DNA from: Microbacteriaceae bacterium
GTDB lineage: Bacteria; Actinomycetota; Actinomycetes; Actinomycetales; Microbacteriaceae
Assembly (NCBI GenBank): GCA_025464125.1
Contig: JAODLU010000214.1
Span: 1-5,265, forward strand
Length of the DNA stretch: 5,265 nt
Reading direction: 5' to 3'
Part shown: positions 1 through 5,265 of the stretch, in pieces
Position numbering within the stretch: the first letter of the stretch is position 1
Layout of the letters: the number at the start of each line of letters is the position of its first letter
Made by a program: the position numbers and the translations under genes
Notes under the pieces: generated by a model
Seen by the model: only the letters and a program-made list of their open reading frames with translations
Databases searched by the model: none
Told to the model about the DNA's origin: nothing

Positions 1-537
1 CGAGCCAGCGCCAATCGTGTCAAGCAAACGCGGGATGCCCTGCGCAAAGACCGCTGATCGAACCTGTGCTTCGAGTGCCCTCACCGGCGGCGGGGTGATG
101 CTGTCGATGGTGGCAACGACCCGGGACCCGGCGATCGCGGGGGAGAGGAACGGCACCCCGAGCGAACTGATGCCGAACGCGAGCATCGAGATGACAATGG
201 CCGTCGCGATCACAGAAAGCACGCTGCCGAGAACCCGGTCCACCACCCTCAACGGGCTCTTGCCGACACCGGTGCGAATCGCGCGGCCGATCGCTGCACC
301 GATGGCGAAGCCAGCGCCGACGAGCACTCCGACGGAGATCAGCACGAGTGGCACCCTGGCGAACCCGTTCGGTACCCAGCCGGCGACCAGGGGGATGGCG
401 AAGAAGGCTGCGACCGCACCGGCGATCACGCCGACGATGCTGCCGGCAGTCAGCGCAAAACCGCGGCGAAAACCGTAGAAGGCGTAGCCCAGCAGGAACA
501 CCAGGAGCAGCAGGTCGAGCAGGATCGTGCCGGGCAT
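1..537 (-). CDS. MarP/CvpA-type membrane protein, N-terminal part (probable MarP family serine protease), truncated by the window edge
   Basis: The frame opens with ATG at 537 and stays open for 179 codons to the edge, so the C-terminus is missing. An AAGGA Shine-Dalgarno (544-548) sits 6 bases before the ATG, and the first hydrophobic segment starts at once, which supports this start. Four hydrophobic stretches are visible at about residues 4-23, 28-52, 62-83 and 99-123, the pattern of the CvpA (colicin V production) domain. The section after them, with GSRVVATIDSITPPPV (137-152) and QGIPRLLDTIG (166-176), resembles the linker of mycobacterial MarP (GSRVLARVNEAAP, SGLPAVLE). MarP is a membrane-anchored periplasmic trypsin-like protease involved in acid and oxidative stress resistance. 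By inference a protease domain follows outside the window, but no catalytic residue is visible here. The alternative is a plain CvpA-family protein without protease. The CvpA assignment is firm and the MarP one likely. Confidence 0.85.
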   Translation of the reverse strand, partial: MPGTILLDLLLLVFLLGYAFYGFRRGFALTAGSIVGVIAGAVAAFFAIPLVAGWVPNGFARVPLVLISVGVLVGAGFAIGAAIGRAIRTGVGKSPLRVVDRVLGSVLSVIATAIVISMLAFGISSLGVPFLSPAIAGSRVVATIDSITPPPVRALEAQVRSAVFAQGIPRLLDTIGAGS

Positions 538-676
538 CCGCAGTCCTTGTCTTCGCTTGGCAGGGCTGCCCACAGTATCGCTGCCGCGCTTGCGAAGCCG
601 CTTCGAGTTGCCCGACTTCGTCGCTTGGAAGGCGCAGAAATCGACAAATCGGCCAACTGGAGGGACCTGCGCCGCG
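538..676. other. intergenic gap between the SDR gene and the MarP-type gene
   Basis: These 139 bases separate two genes on the minus strand. They hold the ribosome binding site of the downstream gene and a perfect 13-bp palindrome at 593-605 (CGAAGC, one base, GCTTCG). No convincing -35/-10 pair was found; the best -10-like hexamer on the minus strand is TACTGT in the 575-580 region, without a good -35. There is no T-run after the palindrome, so a classical intrinsic terminator is not supported. Whether the downstream gene has its own promoter here is open. Confidence 0.4.
544..548 (-). promoter_or_regulatory. Shine-Dalgarno of the MarP-type gene
   Basis: AAGGA on the minus strand lies 6 bases before the ATG at 537. 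It decides the start. The frame remains open upstream, including a possible GTG at 573, but that extension would put a long charged tail before the first membrane segment and has no comparable ribosome binding site. Confidence 0.6.
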
Positions 677-1576
677 TCAGCTCGTGCGGAAGTAGTACCC
701 GGCGTCCAGGTCTTCGAGCAGCGTCGGGCCGGTCGGGTTCCAGCCGAGCAGCTGCTGGGTGGCGATGCTGGAGGCGGGGATATCCATGCCGAAGAACATG
801 CCGATCCAGCCGAAATGCTCCATCACGTCGTCCTGGGCGATCGAGACTGCCGGCACGTTCAGCCCCCGGGCTATCGCATCGGCGATCACGCGGGTCTGGA
901 TGCCCTGCTCACCGACCGCATGCAGCACGGATGCCGCTGGAGCCTTCTCGAAGCCGAGTCGCACCAGTCTCGCGGCGTCGACCCTCGCCACTGCCGGCCA
1001 CCGGCTCTCCCCGTCACCGACGTAGCCAGCAGCATCCTTCTCACGGGCGACCCCGACGAGGGTTGCGATGAACCCGTGGTCGCCGTCGCCGTGCACGGTC
1101 GGCGCGAATCGCACGCTCACTGGGCGCACGCCACGATCGGCGAACGACAGCGCGAAATCTTCGCTGCCGCCGCGTGGGGCATCCGGCCCGGTTACTGCTG
1201 GGCGGTCGAGCTCCGTCGCGACGCGTCCCATCGCGAGTCCGGCAACGCCGGACGCGAGCACCAGGGGCCGGTCGGAACCGACGAGCGCGTCACCGATCGC
1301 GCCGACTGCTGCGCGCTCGGTTCGACCTGCGCCGGCCATGTCAGAGAAGTCGTGCCTGAACCCCAGATGGATCACGCCATCTGATGCTTCGGCTGCGGTG
1401 CGCAGGCTCTCGAGGTCGTCGAGGCTGCCGCGATGCGGCTCCGCTCCGGCCGCGGTGATCCTGGCGGCCGATTCATCGGAGCGGGCGAGCCCGACTACTT
1501 CGTGGCCAGCTTCGAGCAGGTCGGCGACGACCGCCGAGCCGATCCATCCGGATGCACCGGTAACGAAAACGCGCAT
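677..1576 (-). CDS. atypical SDR family NAD(P)-dependent oxidoreductase/epimerase-like protein
   Basis: This is a complete 299-residue protein with a Rossmann fold. It begins with the glycine-rich nucleotide-binding motif TGASGWIG (residues 6-13) right at the N-terminus. Arg32-Ser33 after the second strand suggests NADP(H) preference (inference). LVLASG (105-110) corresponds to the SDR strand with the active-site serine, VSVRFAPTVHG (153-163) to the usual R.P.V.G segment, and RWPAVARVDAARL (192-204) to the conserved region near the substrate pocket. The catalytic Tyr-x-x-x-Lys pair is missing; Ser138-Glu139 (GGSEDFALSFADRG) stands where it would be. That is the pattern of the atypical extended SDRs (NAD-dependent epimerase/dehydratase family, SDR_a-type), whose reactions are mostly unknown. 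The ATG at 1576 follows AAGGG (1584-1588) by 7 bases. The gene is divergent from a TetR regulator across two operator-like repeats, so it is probably that regulator's target. The substrate cannot be named. Confidence 0.9.
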   Translation of the reverse strand: MRVFVTGASGWIGSAVVADLLEAGHEVVGLARSDESAARITAAGAEPHRGSLDDLESLRTAAEASDGVIHLGFRHDFSDMAGAGRTERAAVGAIGDALVGSDRPLVLASGVAGLAMGRVATELDRPAVTGPDAPRGGSEDFALSFADRGVRPVSVRFAPTVHGDGDHGFIATLVGVAREKDAAGYVGDGESRWPAVARVDAARLVRLGFEKAPAASVLHAVGEQGIQTRVIADAIARGLNVPAVSIAQDDVMEHFGWIGMFFGMDIPASSIATQQLLGWNPTGPTLLEDLDAGYYFRTS

Positions 1577-1583
1577 GATTGTG

Positions 1584-1588
1584 CCCTT
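1584..1588 (-). promoter_or_regulatory. Shine-Dalgarno of the SDR gene
   Basis: AAGGG on the minus strand lies 7 bases before the ATG at 1576. It supports this start, which also places the TGxxGxxG motif at the usual distance from the N-terminus. Confidence 0.6.
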
Positions 1589-1618
1589 CTGTTTGCCCCG
1601 CGGTCACCGTGGAGCTGC

Positions 1619-1639
1619 TGATGTCAGTTGCTGTCATCA
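1619..1639. promoter_or_regulatory. operator-like inverted repeat 1, probable TetR binding site
   Basis: This is an imperfect 21-bp palindrome with arms TGATGTCA and TGTCATCA around a 5-base centre; 8 of 10 base pairs are symmetrical. It matches inverted repeat 2 at 17 of 21 positions, with centres 32 bp apart (about three helical turns). It covers the predicted transcription start of the SDR gene and touches the last base of its -10. Size and symmetry fit a TetR-family operator. Binding by the neighbouring regulator is inference from position. Confidence 0.7.
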
Positions 1640-1647
1640 CTCTAGCA
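1639..1647 (-). promoter_or_regulatory. probable extended -10 promoter of the SDR gene
   Basis: On the minus strand TAGAGT (1644-1639) is preceded by TG plus one base (1647-1645), which makes an extended -10 element. Transcription would start near 1632, leaving a leader of about 55 bases before the ATG at 1576. The -35 region lies inside inverted repeat 2 and matches the consensus poorly, which is acceptable for an extended -10 promoter. Both inverted repeats overlap this promoter, so a bound repressor would block it. Confidence 0.45.
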
Positions 1648-1650
1648 CGA

Positions 1651-1671
1651 TGATGTCTGTCACTGACATCA
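1651..1671. promoter_or_regulatory. operator-like inverted repeat 2, probable TetR binding site
   Basis: This is a 21-bp palindrome with perfect 7-bp arms, TGATGTC and GACATCA, around a 7-base centre that is itself nearly symmetrical; 9 of 10 base pairs match. It is the more symmetrical of the two repeats. It overlaps the likely -35 of the regulator gene (CTGACA, 1663-1668) and the -35 zone of the divergent SDR promoter, so occupancy would silence both. The assignment to the adjacent TetR protein is inferred from the divergent arrangement typical of this family. Confidence 0.78.
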
Positions 1672-1693
1672 CCGTATCGATCATCGCTAAGAT
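1663..1693 (+). promoter_or_regulatory. probable promoter of the TetR gene, giving a leaderless mRNA
   Basis: TAAGAT at 1688-1693 is a good -10. CTGACA at 1663-1668 resembles TTGACA, with a somewhat long 19-base spacer. The A of the ATG at 1700 lies 7 bases past the -10, exactly where transcription should begin. No Shine-Dalgarno sequence precedes the ATG. Leaderless mRNAs are common in actinobacteria. The -35 is embedded in inverted repeat 2, which fits autorepression. Confidence 0.55.
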
Positions 1694-1699
1694 CGACGC

Positions 1700-2263
1700 A
1701 TGGGACGCTGGGAACCGGACGCGCAGGGCCGATTGCGCGGCGCCGCGCTCGAGCTCTACGCCCATCAGGGGTTCGAGCAGACGACCGTAGCCGAAATTGC
1801 TGCGCGAGCCGGCGTGACCGAGCGCACCTTCTTCCGCTACTTCGCCGACAAGCGCGAGGTGCTGTTCGCCGGCTCCGAGCAACTGCAGGTAGAGACCCTG
1901 GCCGCGCTGGCAGCCGCCCCTGCCTCGAGCTCCGCCATCGAAGCCGTCGCCTTCGGCATCGAGCGAGCTGTGTCGGTGCTGGCGGATCGCGAATACTCCC
2001 GGCAGAGGTCGAAGGTCATCGCCGCGAATCCCAGCCTCCAGGAACGCGAACTGCTCAAGCTGGCCGGGCTTGGGGCAGCGATGAGCGCGGCCCTGCAGCA
2101 GCGGGGCGTGCCTCCGCTAACGGCTCGTCTCGCGGCAGAAGCCGGCGTTTCGGTGTTCACCAGCGCCTTCGATCGCTGGACCGCCGACGGGGAGTCCCGC
2201 ACGAGTGTCGAGCTCGTTCGCGAGTCCTTCGCCGAACTGCGGACAGTGACAGCAGGGCTCTAG
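1700..2263 (+). CDS. TetR/AcrR family transcriptional regulator
   Basis: This 187-residue protein has the usual TetR-family length. The N-terminal DNA-binding domain is clear: the first helix spans about residues 10-23 (GRLRGAALELYAHQGF begins at residue 10), followed by the helix-turn-helix TTVAEIAARAGVTERTFFRY (28-47) and the conserved FADKREVLF (48-56). The rest (about 60-187) is a helical, ligand-binding and dimerisation region that is poorly conserved in this family, so the inducer cannot be predicted. The ATG at 1700 places the helix-turn-helix at the normal distance from the N-terminus and coincides with the predicted transcription start. The gene is divergent from the SDR gene, with two palindromic sites between them. 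It most likely represses both, with derepression when a small molecule, perhaps the SDR substrate, binds. The TAG stop lies 32 bases from the convergent molybdenum hydroxylase gene, which is probably not its target, since no copy of the palindrome lies at that gene's start. Confidence 0.93.
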   Translation: MGRWEPDAQGRLRGAALELYAHQGFEQTTVAEIAARAGVTERTFFRYFADKREVLFAGSEQLQVETLAALAAAPASSSAIEAVAFGIERAVSVLADREYSRQRSKVIAANPSLQERELLKLAGLGAAMSAALQQRGVPPLTARLAAEAGVSVFTSAFDRWTADGESRTSVELVRESFAELRTVTAGL

Positions 2264-2295
2264 ACCAGCAGTCCTCGCGCCAATCGGGCGTTCAG
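2264..2295. other. short convergent gap between the TetR and molybdenum hydroxylase genes
   Basis: These 32 bases separate two convergent stops. They hold a weak possible hairpin (CGCC at 2278-2281 and GGCG at 2287-2290 with a 5-base loop) without a T-run on either side. A bidirectional terminator would be expected in this position, but the sequence does not show a convincing one. Confidence 0.35.
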
Positions 2296-4977
2296 TCAGG
2301 TGAGCAGCCGCCACAGGCGGTCGCGCGACATCGGCAGCTCATATGGCCGCACACCGATCGCGTCCCTGATCGCGTTGGCGAGAGCCGGTGCAACCGGGTT
2401 GTACGGCGCCTCGCTCATCGACCGCGCGCCGAGCGGCCCGAGCTCGTCATACGTGTCAGCGAAGTAGACCTCCGTGTTGGGGATATCCGCCATCTGTGGC
2501 ACGTGGTAATTGCGGAACGCGGTGGTCGTCACGCGACCCTCGCCGTCGAGCTTCATCTCTTCGTAGAGCGCTGTGCCGATTGCCTGCGCAGTGCCCCCCT
2601 CGATCTGGCCGCGCAGCTGCTCCGGGTTGAGCACGGTTCCTGCGTCCGCCGACTGGATGGACTGCAGGATGCGCACCTCACCTGTCGCGCCGTTGACCGC
2701 TACCCGAAACGCGTGAACGTTGAAGGCGACTGACCGAGGGGTGCCGTCATGGCTGCCGTCGGCGCTGAGCGGGCCGAGTTCCTCAGCTCTAACGAGCCGC
2801 GAGACCTGCACGCCGCCGTCAACCACCGTGCCCCGCTCGCCGGTCAGGTCATATGCCCGCGAGAGCATAAGTGCGCCGAGCTTGTTTGCCGCGGCCAGCA
2901 GCGCCTTGCCTGCAACGACGACACCTGCCGATCCGAAGGCGCCTGTGTCGTATCGCGCGACGTCTGTGTCTGACTGCTGGATGCGCATCCTGCCGACAGT
3001 GGTGTTCAGCACCGTTGCGACGAACTGTGCGTGCACTGTGGTCGTGCCGTTGCCGAATTCGGCCGTGCCGACCTTCAGCTCGTACTCGCCGGACGGCAGC
3101 AGGGTGACCGTGGTGTCGGCGAAGTGACCCCGTGGCGGCATCGTGGCGATCATGGCCAGCGCCATGCCCGTGCCGACAGCCCAGCCTTCAGGCGCATCGA
3201 CGGTCGCCCGTGCGAGAGCCTGCTCTGCGAGGTCGAGGCACTGGTCGAGCCCGTAGACGTCGTCGCCGTCCAGCACGTTGACGAGGTCGGTCACCTCATC
3301 GGGCTGCGTGACATACATGGGTTCACCCGGGCGCACCGCGTTCAGCCGTCGAAGCTCAAACGGGTCGATGTCGAGCGTGCGCGCCAGGTCGTCGAGCGCC
3401 GATTCGATTGCGAACACGACCTGGCCGAGACCATAACCGCGGAAGGCGCCGGATGGCAGGTTGTTCGTGTAGACCGACTCGGCATCCACCCGCTTGTTCT
3501 CACAGCGGTAGACGCTGATGGATTCGTGCACGCTGTGGAACATCACGCCGATGCCGTGGTTGCCGTATGCCCCTGTGTCCATCAGTTCATCGACTTTGAT
3601 GGCGGTCAGGATGCCGAGCCGGGTAGCACCGAGCGTCACCTTCACCCGCATCGGATGCCGCGGCGAAGCGACTGTGAATTCGTCTTCACGGGTGAACTCG
3701 TACTGCACCGGCTGCCCGGTCTTCAGCACGGCGAGGGTCACCAGGTCTTCGGTGATGAGTTCCTGCTTGCCGCCGAAGCCGCCGCCGACACGGGCCGTGA
3801 AAACCCGGATCGCAGAAGTGTCGAGCCCGAAGATGTGACAGAGCTCGTCGCGCACGAGGTAGGGCACCTGGCTGGATGTGCGCAGCACCAGTCGCCCGTC
3901 AGTGTCGAGCCAGCCGCGGGTAGCGTGCGTCTCGAGCGCGGCATGGCTGACCCGCTGCGTCTGCCAGGTGCCATCGACGATCACGTCGGCAGCTGCAAGT
4001 CCTGCGTCGACGTCGCCGGTCTCGCCATGCAACTGGGCCACCACATTGCGGCCAGGGTCGGAAATGCGCGACTCCTGGCCTTTGGTCGCGTGCAGCAGGG
4101 GGGCGCCGGCAGTGCGCGCGAGATCGGGGTCGAAGACCGCAGGCAGCAGTTCGTACTCGACGGCGATGAGCGCGAGCGCCCGCTCCGCGATGGCGACGGT
4201 GTCGGCCACCACGGCCGCAACACGCTGGCCGCGAAAACGCAGCACCGCATCCATTACCAGGGTGTCGTCTGGGTCGTCGGTGCGGTGCTCATGACGGCCG
4301 GTGGAGAAGAGTGTCGCCGGGGAGTCGAGGTGGGTCAGCACCGCGTGCACGCCGGCAAGTTCTGAGGCGGCCGACGCATCGATCGAGAGAATGCGAGCGT
4401 GCGCGTGCGGACTCTTCAGCACAGCGAGGTGCAGCAGCCCAGTGGTGCGAAGGTCGAGTGTGTACTGCTCGGTTCCCGTGGCGACGCGCATGCCGGCCGG
4501 TGCTTTCACCGACTTGCCCGAAGCTGTTCCCGCAACCGCAGTTTCGGTGTTGTTCACGCCGTGGATGGCATCGTGAATCGAACGGTAGCCGGTGCACCTG
4601 CACAGGTTGCCCTTGAGCAGTCGGGGCAGATCCTGCTTGTCTTCTTCGCTGAAGGTGGAGGCGGTGACGATCATGCCGGCTGTGCAGAATCCGCACTGGA
4701 AGCCCGCCGCGTCGACGAACGACTGCTGCATGGGGTGCGGATGCTCGACCGTGCCCAGCCCGGACACCGTCGTCACCTCTGCTCCCTCCAGCCGGTGTGC
4801 CGGGTAGATGCATGAGTGGATCGGCGCACCATCGAGCAGCACTGAGCACGCCCCGCAGTCGCCGGCGTCGCACCCCTTCTTCACCTCGAAGTGGTCGTGT
4901 TCGCGCAGCAGTGTGCGCAGCACCTGGCCGGGCTGCGGTTCGGCCTCGACGGGCGTTCCGTTCACCGAGAATCTCAC
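2296..4977 (-). CDS. xanthine dehydrogenase-family molybdenum hydroxylase, fused 2Fe-2S and molybdopterin-binding subunits (XdhD-like)
   Basis: This 893-residue protein combines two subunits that are often separate. Residues 1-80 form the plant-type 2Fe-2S domain with Cys36, 41, 44 and 56. Residues 85-140 form the second 2Fe-2S domain with Cys95, 98, 126 and 128, so all eight ligands are present. After a linker (about 143-165) comes the a/b hammerhead domain (about 166-275), then the molybdopterin domains. These include GGGFGGK (398-404), AFRGYG (511-516), EFGNGTTT (640-647), QIEGG (791-795) and the catalytic glutamate Glu856 in GARSMSEAPYNP. No FAD domain lies between the halves, as in Desulfovibrio aldehyde oxidoreductase and E. 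coli XdhD. The flavin is supplied by the upstream gene. The enzyme should hydroxylate a purine, other N-heterocycle or aldehyde using water, passing electrons via the clusters to FAD. Arg513 matches the substrate arginine of bovine xanthine oxidase (Arg880), but its Glu802 is replaced by Gln405, so xanthine is not assured. No signal peptide is seen; it is probably cytoplasmic. It starts with GTG. Confidence 0.93.
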   Translation of the reverse strand: MRFSVNGTPVEAEPQPGQVLRTLLREHDHFEVKKGCDAGDCGACSVLLDGAPIHSCIYPAHRLEGAEVTTVSGLGTVEHPHPMQQSFVDAAGFQCGFCTAGMIVTASTFSEEDKQDLPRLLKGNLCRCTGYRSIHDAIHGVNNTETAVAGTASGKSVKAPAGMRVATGTEQYTLDLRTTGLLHLAVLKSPHAHARILSIDASAASELAGVHAVLTHLDSPATLFSTGRHEHRTDDPDDTLVMDAVLRFRGQRVAAVVADTVAIAERALALIAVEYELLPAVFDPDLARTAGAPLLHATKGQESRISDPGRNVVAQLHGETGDVDAGLAAADVIVDGTWQTQRVSHAALETHATRGWLDTDGRLVLRTSSQVPYLVRDELCHIFGLDTSAIRVFTARVGGGFGGKQELITEDLVTLAVLKTGQPVQYEFTREDEFTVASPRHPMRVKVTLGATRLGILTAIKVDELMDTGAYGNHGIGVMFHSVHESISVYRCENKRVDAESVYTNNLPSGAFRGYGLGQVVFAIESALDDLARTLDIDPFELRRLNAVRPGEPMYVTQPDEVTDLVNVLDGDDVYGLDQCLDLAEQALARATVDAPEGWAVGTGMALAMIATMPPRGHFADTTVTLLPSGEYELKVGTAEFGNGTTTVHAQFVATVLNTTVGRMRIQQSDTDVARYDTGAFGSAGVVVAGKALLAAANKLGALMLSRAYDLTGERGTVVDGGVQVSRLVRAEELGPLSADGSHDGTPRSVAFNVHAFRVAVNGATGEVRILQSIQSADAGTVLNPEQLRGQIEGGTAQAIGTALYEEMKLDGEGRVTTTAFRNYHVPQMADIPNTEVYFADTYDELGPLGARSMSEAPYNPVAPALANAIRDAIGVRPYELPMSRDRLWRLLT

Positions 4978-4987
4978 GACAGCTCCT
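4974..4987 (-). promoter_or_regulatory. translational coupling site: GTGA stop-start overlap with Shine-Dalgarno
   Basis: The stop TGA of the flavoprotein gene (4976-4974) and the GTG start of the molybdenum hydroxylase (4977-4975) share bases in a GTGA overlap of four. AGGAG (4983-4987 on the minus strand) lies 5 bases before the GTG, within the end of the upstream gene. This fixes GTG as the start and implies coupled translation of two subunits of one complex. Confidence 0.8.
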
Positions 4988-5265
4988 GCCTCAGTTGTTC
5001 GGCGAAGAGTGCGCTCATCGCTTCGCGCCAGTCGGGGGCACCGTGCGGGTCGTCGTACCAGTCGCCGATCGCATGCACCGCATCGGCAAGCTCGGCAGCC
5101 GAGGGGATGTCGGCGAAACGCAGCTGGTAGGGCCTTGGCGTGCCAGCCGTGATCGTCACGACGAAGCCGTCAGGCCCCAGCCGCGCGATCACGAGGGTGC
5201 CCGAGCGGCCGAGCGGCGACAGGGCGATGCGGCGAAAGCCGGTTCGTGATTCGAGCGAGGTCCGC
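4974..5265 (-). CDS. FAD-binding subunit of the molybdenum hydroxylase, C-terminal fragment (YgfM/CoxM-like), truncated by the window edge
   Basis: Only the last 96 residues are visible; the N-terminal FAD-binding part lies beyond the right edge. The fragment fits the C-terminal domain of the CO dehydrogenase flavoprotein/xanthine dehydrogenase FAD subunit family. It has an RTGFRRIALSP segment, a central strand-rich part (LVIARLGPDGFVVTITAG), then PRPYQLRFADIP, and the closing helix DDPHGAPDWREAMSALFAE. The last matches the family ending D.rGS..Y+..., with Gly-Ala-Pro-Asp-Trp in place of the usual Gly-Ser-x-x-Tyr. The order resembles the end of E. coli YgfM. Overlap with the next gene, which carries the iron-sulfur and Mo domains but no FAD domain, strongly supports the assignment. 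Its likely role is to take electrons from the 2Fe-2S clusters and reduce NAD+ or another acceptor. The fragment alone is poorly conserved, so much of the confidence rests on context. Confidence 0.75.
   Translation of the reverse strand, partial: RTSLESRTGFRRIALSPLGRSGTLVIARLGPDGFVVTITAGTPRPYQLRFADIPSAAELADAVHAIGDWYDDPHGAPDWREAMSALFAEQLRQELS

Noticed and set aside
450..656. Minus-strand open frame of 68 codons overlapping the start of the MarP-type gene
   Set aside because: It runs in a different frame across the strongly membrane-like N-terminus of the MarP-type protein and has no distinctive ribosome binding site or motif.
527..1384. Plus-strand open frame of 285 codons opposite the SDR gene
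   Set aside because: It is antisense to a clear Rossmann-fold gene, has a biased composition without family motifs, and crosses the end of that gene.
2244..2252. CAGTGACAG near the end of the TetR gene, also found within inverted repeat 2 on the other strand
   Set aside because: It is only a 9-base match without the TGATG/CATCA flanks or symmetry, inside coding sequence. Chance similarity is the simplest explanation.
2278..2290. Possible bidirectional terminator hairpin between the convergent genes
   Set aside because: The stem has only four base pairs plus a possible wobble pair, with no T-run on either side.
3031..4365. Plus-strand open frame of 444 codons opposite the molybdenum hydroxylase
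   Set aside because: It lies wholly antisense to a gene with eight cluster cysteines and all main Mo-domain motifs. Its translation is rich in His, Val, Arg and Asp, with no recognisable domain, as expected for a shadow frame in GC-rich DNA.
4289..4873. Minus-strand open frame of 194 codons within the molybdenum hydroxylase gene, suggestive of a frameshifted copy
   Set aside because: The main frame continues unbroken through this region with every cluster cysteine in place, so there is no frameshift to explain.

Overview
The window is GC-rich, gene-dense DNA with many G/C-ending codons. This, together with a MarP-type membrane protease gene, an apparently leaderless TetR gene and GTG-start translational coupling, points to a high-GC actinobacterium. 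The genus cannot be read from the sequence alone; a Microbacteriaceae-like organism is only a guess. There is no sign of a mobile element, CRISPR array, tRNA or rRNA.

Layout. Positions 1-537 (minus strand, running off the left edge) hold the N-terminal membrane part of a MarP/CvpA-type protein. A 139-base gap follows. Positions 677-1576 (minus) encode a complete 299-residue atypical SDR-family NAD(P)-binding protein. The 123-base gap 1577-1699 is a divergent promoter region. It carries two 21-bp inverted repeats that closely resemble each other, and then the TetR-family regulator at 1700-2263 (plus). The regulator very probably controls both itself and the SDR gene.

After only 32 bases comes the convergent end of a large minus-strand gene (2296-4977, 893 residues). 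It encodes a molybdenum hydroxylase in which the two-[2Fe-2S] subunit is fused directly to the molybdopterin-binding subunit. Its GTG start overlaps the TGA stop of the gene before it by four bases. That upstream gene (4974-5265, running off the right edge) is the C-terminus of the matching FAD-binding subunit. The two products should form one xanthine dehydrogenase-family enzyme: substrate is hydroxylated at the Mo centre and electrons pass through the 2Fe-2S clusters to the separate flavoprotein. The gene order and domain split resemble E. coli ygfM-xdhD. The substrate is not settled, because some residues of the Mo active site differ from the classical xanthine oxidase pattern.

Nothing here is clearly a new biological system. 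The best points for a second look are the paired operators around a leaderless regulator and the altered active-site loop of the molybdenum hydroxylase.
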